Origin: Nitrosophilus labii
GTDB lineage: Bacteria > Campylobacterota > Campylobacteria > Campylobacterales > Nitratiruptoraceae
DNA length: 64,000 nt
Direction: 5' to 3'
NCBI RefSeq assembly: GCF_014466985.1
Contig: NZ_AP022826.1
Location: 124,001 to 188,000 of the forward strand
Below, one piece after another: positions 26,170 through 34,478 of this stretch (within the stretch, counting starts at the first letter, position 1; each line of letters starts with the position of its first letter). Under the pieces are notes generated by a model. That model was not told the origin of the DNA. It ran no database searches and saw nothing but the letters and a program-made list of their open reading frames with translations. A program made the position numbers and the translations under genes.

Positions 26170-27620
26170 TTCTTCTCCTCTATTGATATACATCCCCATT
26201 CAGGGAAGTGTTTTCTGATGTAGCGATTTAGTTCTATCTCTGCTTCGGTGTAAACTCTTTTTTTCTTATCACTTTTTGTTGCATCTATGATCATACCTGC
26301 TGCAACGGTATGGTTTGTAATTTTATCTATAACAATAAAACTTCCGGTGCCTTTTATCTTGTTATAAGGATCACAAGCTATCTCTCTTGTTAGAGAAAGA
26401 CGGCATTTTCCTATCTCGTTCAGTTCAAGAGTATCTGTTTTTATTTCCTCCCAGCTGTTTACATCTTTTTTAAATATAATCTCTTCAAATATTACATTCA
26501 AAGATGTTGTAGCTCTTTTTATCTCATACTCTATTTCTAGTTCCAAAGGCTTTTCATCCATCCAAACTATCATAGCTACTATAGTGTCTGAGGTTGTCAA
26601 GCAATCTTTTGAATGTACTATCATATCTCCTCGGCTGATATCTATCTCATCTTCCAAGGTTAAAGTTACTGCCATAGGAGCAAACGCCTCTTGTATGCTG
26701 ACAAGCTTTGAATCACTGCCAATAGATGGGAGAATTATCTCTTTTATTTTGCTCTTTTTCCCAGAAGGTAAAACGGTTATTTCATCTTTCACTTTAACAC
26801 TTCCGCTTGCAATGGTTCCTGCAAATCCTCTAAAGTCAAGATTCGGTCTGTTTACATACTGAACAGGAAATCTAAAATCTTTTTGGTTTATATCTTTTGA
26901 AATTTCTATTGTGTCCAAATATTCCAAAAGGGCTTTCCCCTCATACCACTGTATATTTGTACTCTTTTGTACAACATTGTCTCCCTTTAAAGCGGATATG
27001 GGTATAAAGTCTATAGTATGTATACTATCTTTGAACTCTTTCAAACTTTTTGTTAACTTTTCATACATCTGCAAATAGTCTCTTTTTATATTTTCGTATA
27101 CATCTTTGCTGTAGCCGACTATATCCATCTTATTGATGGCAACAACTATATGCTTTATCCCGAGAAGAGAGACTATATATGAATGTCTTTTTGTTTGAGT
27201 TAGAACTCCTTTTCTTGCATCTATCAGTATCACAGCAAGGTTTGCAGTGCTTGCTCCTGTAACCATATTTCTTGTGTACTGTTCGTGTCCAGGAGTATCA
27301 GCTATGATATATTTTCTTCTGTCGGTTGCAAAAAATCTGTATGCAACATCAATTGTGATTCCTTGTTCTCTTTCGCTTTGAAGACCATCTACAAGAAGAG
27401 CAAAGTCTATCTCTTCGTTTGTCGTTCCGTATTTCTTACTCTCTCTTTTAACGACGCTTAATTGATCTTCCAGGACGGTCTTGCTGTCGTACAAAAGACG
27501 TCCTATAAGCGTACTCTTGCCGTCATCAACACTTCCGCATGTGATAAACCTAAGAAGCTCTTTGTTCTCGTGCTCTTTGAGATACTGCTCTATATTTGTT
27601 GCTACAAGATTTTGACCCAT
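26166..27620 (-). CDS. cysN: Sulfate adenylyltransferase, GTPase subunit
   Basis: 484 residues, EF-Tu-like. G1 is GSVDDGKS (29-36), G3 DTPGH (108-112) and G4 NKMD (163-166). CysN couples GTP hydrolysis to synthesis of APS from ATP and sulfate by CysD. It has no C-terminal APS kinase (cysC) fusion, which fits an APS-reducing pathway that needs no PAPS. It begins 1 bp after cysD ends and overlaps sir by 4 bp. Confidence 0.95.
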   Translation of the reverse strand: MGQNLVATNIEQYLKEHENKELLRFITCGSVDDGKSTLIGRLLYDSKTVLEDQLSVVKRESKKYGTTNEEIDFALLVDGLQSEREQGITIDVAYRFFATDRRKYIIADTPGHEQYTRNMVTGASTANLAVILIDARKGVLTQTKRHSYIVSLLGIKHIVVAINKMDIVGYSKDVYENIKRDYLQMYEKLTKSLKEFKDSIHTIDFIPISALKGDNVVQKSTNIQWYEGKALLEYLDTIEISKDINQKDFRFPVQYVNRPNLDFRGFAGTIASGSVKVKDEITVLPSGKKSKIKEIILPSIGSDSKLVSIQEAFAPMAVTLTLEDEIDISRGDMIVHSKDCLTTSDTIVAMIVWMDEKPLELEIEYEIKRATTSLNVIFEEIIFKKDVNSWEEIKTDTLELNEIGKCRLSLTREIACDPYNKIKGTGSFIVIDKITNHTVAAGMIIDATKSDKKKRVYTEAEIELNRYIRKHFPEWGCISIEEKK

Positions 27621-27621
27621 T

Positions 27622-28533
27622 TTAGAAATACCCCTCTATCTTTTTTTTCTCCATACTTCCTTCTTGGTCTTTGTCGATGATTCTTCCTTCTCTTTCACTA
27701 TTTCGAGACAGAAGCATCTCTTGTATGATCTCTGGAAGAGTTTCGGCGTTGGAACTTACCGCTCCTGTTAAAGGGTAGCATCCTAAAGTTCTAAATCTAA
27801 CTTTTTCTATTTTTGCTTTTTCTCTTAAGTGTTTCGGCATCCTTTCGTCATCTACCATTATCTTTGCTCCATCAATTTCGACTATAGGCCTCTTTTTTGC
27901 AAAGTAAAGAGGCACTATAGGAATATTTTCCAGATAGATATACTGCCAGATATCAAGTTCCGTCCAATTTGAGAGAGGAAATACTCTTACGCTCTCTCCT
28001 TTATTTATTTTTGTATTGTATATATTCCAAAGTTCTGGTCTTTGGTTTTTAGGGTCCCATCTGTGGAAGTAGTCCCTGAATGAAAAGATTCTCTCTTTTG
28101 CTCTACTTTTCTCTTCATCTCTTCTGGCTCCTCCGATTATAGCATCAAACTTCCCTTTGTTTAGCGCTTGTTTCAAAGCCTGGGTTTTCATAATGTCAGT
28201 ATGAAGTTTTGACCCATGGATAAACGGGTTTATATCCATTTTTATACCTTCCGGATTTGTATGGATTATAAGTTCTACTCCAAGCTCTTTGACTCTTTTG
28301 TCTCTAAACTCTATCATCTCTTTGAACTTCCACAATGTATCTACATGCAAAAGCGGAAAAGGAGGTTTTCCTGGATAGAAAGCCTTCATAGCAAGGTGAA
28401 GCATTACCGAGCTATCTTTTCCTATGCTGTACATCATCACTGGATTTTCGAACTGGGCAGCTACTTCTCTAAGGATATATATAGACTCTGCTTCTAACTG
28501 TTTTAAATGGGTCAATTGTTTTTTATCTATCAT
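27622..28533 (-). CDS. cysD: Sulfate adenylyltransferase, catalytic subunit
   Basis: 303 residues of the PP-loop (N-type ATP pyrophosphatase) family: [14 protein letters not shown] is the PP motif near the N-terminus, followed by [25 protein letters not shown] and [14 protein letters not shown]. It forms APS with CysN. The ATG at 28533 is chosen because AGAGGTGAAA precedes it and it begins 2 bp after the cysH stop; an open frame extends 20 codons upstream but lies within cysH. Confidence 0.95.
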   Translation of the reverse strand: MIDKKQLTHLKQLEAESIYILREVAAQFENPVMMYSIGKDSSVMLHLAMKAFYPGKPPFPLLHVDTLWKFKEMIEFRDKRVKELGVELIIHTNPEGIKMDINPFIHGSKLHTDIMKTQALKQALNKGKFDAIIGGARRDEEKSRAKERIFSFRDYFHRWDPKNQRPELWNIYNTKINKGESVRVFPLSNWTELDIWQYIYLENIPIVPLYFAKKRPIVEIDGAKIMVDDERMPKHLREKAKIEKVRFRTLGCYPLTGAVSSNAETLPEIIQEMLLSRNSEREGRIIDKDQEGSMEKKKIEGYF

Positions 28534-28535
28534 TT

Positions 28536-29252
28536 TCACCTCTTTTTTATGTGTAGTCCGCACTCTTTGTGTTCCGGTTTTTCCCACCACCATCGTCCGC
28601 TTCTTATATCTTCACCCTCTTTTACTGCCCTTGTACAAGGCTCACATCCAATGCTTGGAAATCCTCTGTCATGAAGAGGATTGTATGGAATTTCATGTTT
28701 TTTTATATATTCCCATACCTGTTTGGTACTCCACTCAAATAGTGGATTTAGTTTTATTAATCCGAAAACGTCGTCATATTCAACAAGTTTTGCATCTTTT
28801 CTTGTTATCGATTGTTGGCGTCTAAGGCCAGTTATCCATATTTTTTTATTTTTAAGAGCTCTTCTTAATGGCTCTATTTTTCTTACTTCACAGCACCTTT
28901 TTCTATTTTCAATGCTTTCGTAAAATCCGTTGATGCCTTGTTCATATATGAGATTTTCCAAACTTTTGTAGTTAGGGACATACGCTCTTATTGTAATACC
29001 GTATTTTTTTTCGGTTTTTTCCCATGTTTTATATGTCTCTTCATGCAGTCTGCCGGTATCAAGCGTAAAGATCTCTATATTTGGATCAATATTTACCCCT
29101 ATATGGGTAAGCACCTGATCTTCTGCTCCGAAACTACTTGCAAGCGCAATATCTCCTTGATACTCTTTCAAAAAATATTCAAGGACCTTTTTGGGATTTT
29201 CTTTTACAAATATACGGTTATAGTTTTGAGCAATTTCCAAAAAAGATTTCAT
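28536..29252 (-). CDS. cysH: Adenylyl-sulfate (APS) reductase, [4Fe-4S] type
   Basis: 238 residues. Cluster ligands C120-C121 (RCCEVRK) and C203/C206 (GCEPCTRA) identify the iron-sulfur APS reductases rather than the cluster-free PAPS enzymes, and the catalytic cysteine C231 lies in ECGLH. A PP-loop-like SSFGAEDQV stands at 39-47. It reduces APS to sulfite with thioredoxin, which agrees with the absence of a cysC gene. It lies between the DUF2061 gene and cysD in one operon. Confidence 0.94.
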   Translation of the reverse strand: MKSFLEIAQNYNRIFVKENPKKVLEYFLKEYQGDIALASSFGAEDQVLTHIGVNIDPNIEIFTLDTGRLHEETYKTWEKTEKKYGITIRAYVPNYKSLENLIYEQGINGFYESIENRKRCCEVRKIEPLRRALKNKKIWITGLRRQQSITRKDAKLVEYDDVFGLIKLNPLFEWSTKQVWEYIKKHEIPYNPLHDRGFPSIGCEPCTRAVKEGEDIRSGRWWWEKPEHKECGLHIKKR

Positions 29253-29265
29253 ACTTTATTACCTC

Positions 29266-29493
29266 CTATATCTGATACTCTGGCTCTTTTTTTATGCGTC
29301 CAAGCGGTATCTTATTCCATACTCTTTCGTGAAAATAGTAAAGGATCATTTTTGTTATAAGCTCTATTCCCCCTATAGAAGCAGCCATACCAAAACTCCC
29401 GGTTATAAAAAAGGAGATGGCTATAGTGTCTAAAGTACCTAATGCCCTCCATGATATAGTTTTAATGACGCTTCTGTAAGGCTTTTCGTGCAT
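29266..29493 (-). CDS. DUF2061 membrane protein
   Basis: 75 residues with two predicted membrane segments (about 19-33 and 37-53) and the DUF2061 pattern: KTISWRALGTLDT at the start, then a C-terminal YYFHERVWNKIPLGR. DUF2061 genes often sit in sulfur-assimilation or sulfate-activation operons; no function is established. It is the first gene of the DUF2061-cysH-cysD-cysN-sir transcription unit, 13 bp before cysH. Confidence 0.85.
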   Translation of the reverse strand: MHEKPYRSVIKTISWRALGTLDTIAISFFITGSFGMAASIGGIELITKMILYYFHERVWNKIPLGRIKKEPEYQI

Positions 29494-29504
29494 TTTTAAC
29501 TCTC

Positions 29505-29534
29505 CATATAGACTAAGTCTATCGAATTAGTCAA
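29505..29534 (-). promoter_or_regulatory. Promoter with 15-bp palindromic operator upstream of the cys operon
   Basis: On the minus strand TTGACT (29529-29534), 18 bases, TATATG (29505-29510) form a likely promoter 12 bases before the DUF2061 gene. A perfect palindrome ATAGACTAAGTCTAT (29508-29522) overlaps the -10 and spacer, where a bound repressor would block polymerase. The neighbouring rrf2-family regulator is the obvious candidate. Confidence 0.6.
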
Positions 29535-29562
29535 GATTGACCTCAAAAAAAATGTTTTTATT

Positions 29563-29588
29563 TTTGACGAGTTTTTCAACTCGTCAAA
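29563..29588. terminator. Hairpin at the end of the rrf2 gene
   Basis: TTTGACGAGTT (29563-29573) and AACTCGTCAAA (29578-29588) form an 11-bp perfect stem with a 4-base loop. The rrf2 stop codon (29584-29586) is in the stem. A T-rich run on the minus strand appears about 20 bases further, so termination is possible between metY-rrf2 and the cys operon. Confidence 0.6.
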
Positions 29589-30000
29589 TTGTGTAAAATA
29601 TTTGGTTTGAGACCTTTTGCTGATATAGTTTAAAATCATCAAGGGTTATATCGAAAATTTTTTCCAGTTTTTTTTGTGCTTCCTCGTAAAAAAGCTCCAA
29701 AACAGGATTGCCCGTACAGGTTTCGGTTATCTTTATGTTGCCTTCTAACGATCTCACAATATCCAAAACTTTGATATTGGAAGGGTGGGTTGATAGCATA
29801 TATCCTCCATAAGCTCCTCTTATACTTTTTACAAAGCCATCTTTTTTCAAAATATTCAAAAGCTGCTCAAGATAATTTTGAGGTATATTTGCTCTTGCTG
29901 CGATATCTTTTATTTTGACAGGCTTATTGAACTGATAATCTTTTGATAGTTCATACATTGCAACTAAACCATATGTTCCCTTCGAGGAGAGAAGTGTCAT
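29584..30000 (-). CDS. Rrf2-family transcriptional regulator (CymR-like)
   Basis: 138 residues. The winged HTH (about 1-80) reads LSSKGTYGLVAMYELS, IPQNYLEQLLNILKKDGFV and SIRGAYGGYML, a clear Rrf2 signature. Only one cysteine (C95 in TETCTGNP) lies where IscR has three, so it is unlikely to hold an iron-sulfur cluster the IscR way and is closer to CymR, which represses cysteine genes. It starts 1 bp after metY, pointing to co-transcription with a sulfhydrylase, and lies just upstream of the palindromic operator. Confidence 0.9.
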   Translation of the reverse strand: MTLLSSKGTYGLVAMYELSKDYQFNKPVKIKDIAARANIPQNYLEQLLNILKKDGFVKSIRGAYGGYMLSTHPSNIKVLDIVRSLEGNIKITETCTGNPVLELFYEEAQKKLEKIFDITLDDFKLYQQKVSNQIFYTI

Positions 30001-30001
30001 A

Positions 30002-31267
30002 TCAGCTCTCCATCGCTTGTTTTAGATCTTCAATCAAATCTTCATAATCTTCAAGACCAACACTTAGCCTTATTAGACCCGGAGTTACTCCTGTTTTTTC
30101 AAGTTCTTCCGGACTTAGTTGCTGATGAGTGGTGCTTGCTGGATGAGTTATAATAGATTTTGAATCACCTATATTAACAACTACACTGAAAATTTTTGTA
30201 TTGTTTAGAATCTTTTTAGCAAACTCAAAATCACCCACATCAAAACTCAAAAGTCCTGAAGCCAATCCATCTTTGAAATATTTCTGTGCTTTTTCATAGT
30301 TTACATCACTTTTTAGCCCCGGATAGTTCACTTTCAAAACTTTAGGATGTTTTTCTAGAAACTCAGCAATTTTAAGGGCATTTTTAGAGTGTTCTTTGAT
30401 CCTTACTGCTAATGTTTCCAGACCCTGTATATGTAGCCAAGAGTTAAAGGGTGCAGGAGCAGCGCCTATATCTCTAATAAGAGAGAGTCTCACTCTAAGT
30501 GTAAATAAAGCAAAAGGAAGATCTGCATAAACTAGACCATGATAACTCTCGTCCGGTTCGTTGAATTGAGGATATTTCTCATTGCCTATTAATTTTTGAT
30601 TTAGTTCTTTGTTTTCTACTATCAATCCCCCAATTGCAGTCCCTTGTCCGTTTATGTATTTACTAGCACTATGTACTACAACATCTACACCTTTTGTTAG
30701 AGGATTGAAAATGATAGGTGTTGCTACTGTGTTATCGCATATTGTTACAATATTGTGTTTGTTGGCTATTTCAACTATTTTTTCCACATCCGCTATGCTG
30801 ATGTGAGGGTTTGAAAGAGATTCGAAAAATATGGCTTTAGTTTTATCATCTATGAGTTCTTCTAGGTCTTGTACTGTAACGCTATCGAAAAGTCTAGCTT
30901 CTATACCGAATCTTTTTATAGTATGTGTTAGTAAAGTTGTTGCACCACCATATATCTTTTTTGCTACTATTATATTGTCTCCCGCTTCGGCAAGATTAGC
31001 TACAGCATAGAAGATGGCTGCTTGTCCACTAGATGTTGCAATAGCTGCAGCGCCTTTTTCCAATGCGGCTATTCTCTTTTCCAAAACTTCTGTTGTAGGG
31101 TTGTTTAGTCTTGTATAGATAGGTCCTAGCTCTTTTAGTGCAAACAGATTTGCCGCACGTTCTGCACTCTCAAAATCGTAAGCGGTGGTTTGATAGATAG
31201 GTACAGCCATAGTGTTAAAGCCATCTTTATTATATCCGTAATGTAGAGCAAGAGTCTGTTTCTTCAT
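30002..31267 (-). CDS. metY: O-acetylhomoserine sulfhydrylase (MetY-type PLP enzyme)
   Basis: 421 residues, cystathionine-synthase-like PLP family. PLP lysine K203 lies in HSASKYINGQGTAIGG. Other motifs are YTRLNNPTTEVLEKR and TSSGQAAIFYA, and the C-terminal LIRLSVGLED is typical. The length of about 420-430 and a long insertion near 215-260 match MetY rather than MetB/MetC. It combines sulfide with an O-acetylated homoserine (less likely serine), using the sulfide made by the adjacent sir operon. First gene after a strong promoter (31292-31320). Confidence 0.92.
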   Translation of the reverse strand: MKKQTLALHYGYNKDGFNTMAVPIYQTTAYDFESAERAANLFALKELGPIYTRLNNPTTEVLEKRIAALEKGAAAIATSSGQAAIFYAVANLAEAGDNIIVAKKIYGGATTLLTHTIKRFGIEARLFDSVTVQDLEELIDDKTKAIFFESLSNPHISIADVEKIVEIANKHNIVTICDNTVATPIIFNPLTKGVDVVVHSASKYINGQGTAIGGLIVENKELNQKLIGNEKYPQFNEPDESYHGLVYADLPFALFTLRVRLSLIRDIGAAPAPFNSWLHIQGLETLAVRIKEHSKNALKIAEFLEKHPKVLKVNYPGLKSDVNYEKAQKYFKDGLASGLLSFDVGDFEFAKKILNNTKIFSVVVNIGDSKSIITHPASTTHQQLSPEELEKTGVTPGLIRLSVGLEDYEDLIEDLKQAMES

Positions 31268-31291
31268 GTAAATCCTTTTTGTTTTTTGAAA

Positions 31292-31320
31292 ATTATATGA
31301 AAAGAAAGAGATAAAGTCAA
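31292..31320 (-). promoter_or_regulatory. Promoter of metY-rrf2
   Basis: Minus-strand TTGACT (31315-31320), 17-base spacer, TATAAT (31292-31297), 25 bases before the metY ATG, with AAAGGA as ribosome-binding site. A near-consensus vegetative promoter. The 15-bp palindrome of the cys promoter is not repeated here. Confidence 0.8.
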
Positions 31321-31396
31321 GTAAATCAATAGAGATTATACAGAATGAGCAGAAAGATAAAAAAAATTTATTTTTGTTGGTTAGTAAGAGATTCTC

Positions 31397-31507
31397 TTAC
31401 TTATCTTTAGAGCATTTACAAGAGATCTTTAACTCCTCTTTTTTAGCACTACAATTGCACTTTTTTACACCTTCTGCTTTGTAGTTGGATTTTGGAGCCT
31501 TTTAAAC
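31397..31507 (-). pseudogene. 3' remnant of a small cysteine-rich protein gene
   Basis: On the minus strand a frame reads KAPKSNYKAEGVKKCNCSAK, then KEELKISCKCSKDK and a stop at 31397-31399. The two CxC pairs suggest metal binding. It begins abruptly at the IS3-type terminus (31508) with no start codon, so the 5' part seems removed by the insertion. It could also be chance coding; no family is recognised. Confidence 0.35.
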
Positions 31508-32812
31508 TGTCCCATTTGTCAAGACAACTTTTTTAGCATTCATCTTTCAGCTTTTCAAGCTGCTTTTTCTTTTGATGTCTGATAGACATTCATCGGTCTG
31601 TTATAGTTTAAAGATGAATGCATTCGATTGAAATTGTAAAATTTGATGTAGTTTCGTATGCCTGTTCTGAGTTCCTTAACGTTGCTATATTCCCTGAGAT
31701 AGATCTCTTCATATTTGAGTGTTCTAAAGAAGCGCTCTATTGCAATGTTATCGATACTTCTTCCTTTAGAGTTCATAGAGATTGTGATGCCATACTTTTT
31801 TAAAAGTTTGGTATGATTATCACTTGTATATTGACTTCCTTAATCTGAATTGAAGATTTGGGGTACTCCATGTATATCGATAGCATCTTGAAGTGTCTGT
31901 GTCACTAATGATACATCTATAGTGTGTTGGAAAGCCTCCACGATAGCAAGGCTTTAGAGTGCCAATCGATAATGGCGCATAGATACATAAAGCCACCCTT
32001 GACTGGGATATAGGTAATATACCACTCCACACTCTATTTGGTCTATCCACAACTACTTGACCTTTATCGTTTTAAAGGCTTTCAAAGAGTAAGGATAGAT
32101 TGTGTGCTCTTTGGCTTTGGTGCTGGTTTGTTTCTTTCTTTTAGGATAAATTGCAGCAATTCCTAAAAGTTGCATCAATCTATGTACTTTATTATGACCT
32201 ATATGCCAACCTTCCTCTTTGAGCCTAGCGTGGATTCTACGATAGCCATAGGTTGCAACATCGGTATATATCTCATCGATACGGCGCATAATCTTCAAAT
32301 CGTATTCGCTTATTCCTTTTGGTTTATAGTAAAGTGTGGAGCGATTGAGACCCAAAAGTTCACATTGTCTCGTCAAAGAGATGGTTTTAAGCTTGGACTC
32401 GACGAGACTTTTCTTACTTGATAAGTCCAAGCTTTTTAGTTTTCCCACTGCCCAGTCTCTTTCTATTGTGGTCTTTCCTAAAGTTTTCGCTAAAACTTCA
32501 TTCTCAATTTCTAGCTCTTTTATCTTTTCTCTATACTCTTTTGTAGCCTCTGCGATATCGAATGCCAAAGAAGCGTTTTCTAAAAACTTCTTCTTCCATT
32601 GGTTGAGTGTTTGAACGCTGATACCATATTTACTTGCTATCTTTGCAGCAGGCTCCTCATCTTTTCATAGCTCCAATACTACTTTGGTCTTAAACTCTGC
32701 GCTATAGCTTTTTTTCTTTTTGCTCATCTTTAGCCCCTTTCTTTTTCCCTCTTATCATTTTAGCTAATTTGAAGCTCCTTATTAGATTTTGTTGTCTAAA
32801 ATTTTAGGGGCA
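31508..32812 (-). mobile_element. IS3-family element, degenerate
   Basis: 1305 bp. Ends begin TGTCCCATTTGTCAAGACAAC (31508) and, on the complement, TGCCCCTAAAATTTTAGACAA (32812), sharing TGYCCC and AGACAAC as expected for IS3-type termini (TG...CA). orfA and orfB are on the minus strand and both broken. No 3-bp target duplication is seen. Confidence 0.8.
31555..32727 (-). pseudogene. IS3-family transposase genes orfA and orfB, broken
   Basis: orfA starts at ATG 32727 (SKKKKSYSAEFKTKVVLEL) and is cut by a TGA stop after 17 codons. The rest (KDEEPAAKIASKYGISVQTL) is an intact HTH with a coiled-coil region. orfB continues with the IS3 leader (RQCELLGLNRSTLYY, YGYRRIHARLKEEGW), then loses frame near 32050. 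The frame is regained only for the C-terminus (31776-31555), with the catalytic-glutamate region NIAIERFFRTLKYEE. At least one stop and two shifts make it nonfunctional. Confidence 0.88.
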
Positions 32813-32861
32813 TTATAGCGAAGCTGTGAGATTTTATTTAGACTAACACAAGGAGGGTTTT

Positions 32862-33020
32862 ATGTATTATGTTGGCATTGATGTTTCAAGTAAAAAGCAT
32901 TATGTTTGTATATTGGATAAGAATAAAGAGTTGATTATAAAACCTTTTAGTATCGCTTCTGATATACAAGGTTTAATGTTATTAAGTAAAAATAAAGTCT
33001 ATTATTTTGGATAAGAGTAA
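32862..33020 (+). pseudogene. IS110-family transposase, N-terminal remnant
   Basis: ATG 32862 after AGGAGG opens a 50-codon frame, YYVGIDVSSKKHYVCILDKN, the first DEDD aspartate segment of IS110 transposases, then a stop at 33012. The sequence resumes on the far side of the IS256-type element at 34416-34478, with a frame encoding LESTGIYSENLYEF, another IS110-specific stretch. There it is cut by the IS1380-like element at 34479. The 3' part is absent. Confidence 0.8.
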
Positions 33021-34415
33021 GATAGTGTACACTAAAGTTCGCAATTTCACTTGAAGACTCTTTTTTAGATTTTGAAATCTTCAAAAGAGTTGGATAGACT
33101 TCCCAGTGAGGAATAAAGCAAACAGGAGGAAGCCTATCCATGAGGAATAATAGCAAAAAAATAGATGAAACAAAAATATTCAAAGAGATAATGACACAGT
33201 TTGTAGTTGATGAAGATCCACTTTTATCAATGATGAAATGGATGATGGAACAGTTGATGAAGATAGAGTCCGAGATGAAAGTTGGAGCTAAAAAAGGTGA
33301 GCATAATAGTGAGAGAAAAAGCTATTTCAGCGGTTATCGTCCAAGAAGATTCGATACAAGACTAGGCACTGTATATCTGATGGTTCCAAAGATCAGAAAA
33401 GGAGGCTATATTCCATTTTTCATAACAGAGAGAAAAAGGAGCGAACAGGCTTTAATTGCAATGGTACAAGAGGCATACGTTAATGGAGTATCCACAAGAA
33501 AGATAGAGCGTTTAGCCAAAGAGTTGGGGATAGAAAATATTAGTGCTTCGCAAGTATCTCAAATCAATAAAGGGCTAGATGAACAAGTAAAAGAGTTTCG
33601 AAACAGACCGCTGCAAAAAGAGTATCCATTCGTTTGGGTTGATGCTTTGTATGAGAAAGTGAGAAACTATGAAGGAAGAGTGGTATCTACCGCTATTATG
33701 ATAGCTTATGGTGTGACATTGGAAGGAAAAAGAGAAGTATTGGCGATCGAGCCTTTTGTCAATGAAAGCGTAGAGAGCTGGAAGAGTTTTTTTGATAAAC
33801 TCAAACAAAGAGGCATAGAAAAGATTGCCCTTCTTGTCAGTGATGCACATTTAGGGATTCAAAAGGCTTTCAAAGAGAGTTTTATTGGCGCATCATGGCA
33901 ACGGTGTAAAGTCCATTTTATGCGTAATATCCTGGCTCATGTTCCACCTAAAGCAAAAGAGAAATTTGCAGCCAAACTCAAACAAATCTGGCTGCAAAAC
34001 AGCAAAAAGGAAGCTTATCTTATAGCCCAAGCTATTATCGATGAATATGGCAAAAAATTCCCTGAAGCTACCCAAGTGCTTCAAAATGGATTGGAAGACT
34101 CTTTGCAGTTTTATCACTTCCCGCAAATTGATAAAAGGAGGATAAGTTCGACAAATGTGTTAGAAAGAATCAACAAGGAGATTAGAAGACGCTCTAAAGT
34201 AGTATCTGTTTTTCCATCAAGAGAGTCCTATATTAGACTCATTACCACATACTTGATGGAGTACACTGAAGACTGGGAGATTGAGAGAAGCTATATTCAT
34301 CCACAAAAGCTTCAAGAGGTGATGGAAATCTATGAGGTGCAGCTTAAAGCTGCTTGATATCCAATGAAATACAACTTGCTGGAAAGTAAAATTGCGAACA
34401 AAACTTGACAGTATC
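33021..34415 (+). mobile_element. IS256-type element 3, intact (1395 bp)
   Basis: Terminal inverted repeats GATAGTGTACACTAAAGTTC and (complement of right end) GATACTGTCAAGTTTTGTTC both continue with GCAATTT. The element is flanked by the exact 8-bp duplication AAGAGTAA (33013-33020 and 34416-34423) and lies inside an IS110 remnant. The transposase gene is complete, so this is the only apparently autonomous insertion sequence in the window. Confidence 0.93.
33140..34357 (+). CDS. IS256-family transposase, complete
   Basis: 405-residue DDE transposase of the Mutator-like IS256 family. The catalytic residues are D168 (FVWVDALYEK), D235 (LLVSDAHLG) and E342 (NVLERINKEIRRR), with the helical insertion carrying the C/H motif (WQRCKVHFMRN, C256 and H259) between the second D and the E. 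Family length is about 390-410. There are no frameshifts or stops. It differs from the two other IS256-type transposases in the window and is probably still active. Confidence 0.93.
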   Translation: MRNNSKKIDETKIFKEIMTQFVVDEDPLLSMMKWMMEQLMKIESEMKVGAKKGEHNSERKSYFSGYRPRRFDTRLGTVYLMVPKIRKGGYIPFFITERKRSEQALIAMVQEAYVNGVSTRKIERLAKELGIENISASQVSQINKGLDEQVKEFRNRPLQKEYPFVWVDALYEKVRNYEGRVVSTAIMIAYGVTLEGKREVLAIEPFVNESVESWKSFFDKLKQRGIEKIALLVSDAHLGIQKAFKESFIGASWQRCKVHFMRNILAHVPPKAKEKFAAKLKQIWLQNSKKEAYLIAQAIIDEYGKKFPEATQVLQNGLEDSLQFYHFPQIDKRRISSTNVLERINKEIRRRSKVVSVFPSRESYIRLITTYLMEYTEDWEIERSYIHPQKLQEVMEIYEVQLKAA

Positions 34416-34478
34416 AAGAGTAACTTTTTAATTGGTTAGAATCTACTGGTATTTACAGCGAAAATCTTTATGAGTTTT
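34416..34478 (+). pseudogene. IS110-family transposase, second piece
   Basis: Continuation of the IS110 remnant after the IS256-type insertion. The frame reads LESTGIYSENLYEF, an IS110-family stretch downstream of the first aspartate. It connects to the upstream piece through the AAGAGTAA duplication, with a one-base shift in the joined reading frame. It ends at the IS1380-like left terminal repeat. Confidence 0.7.
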
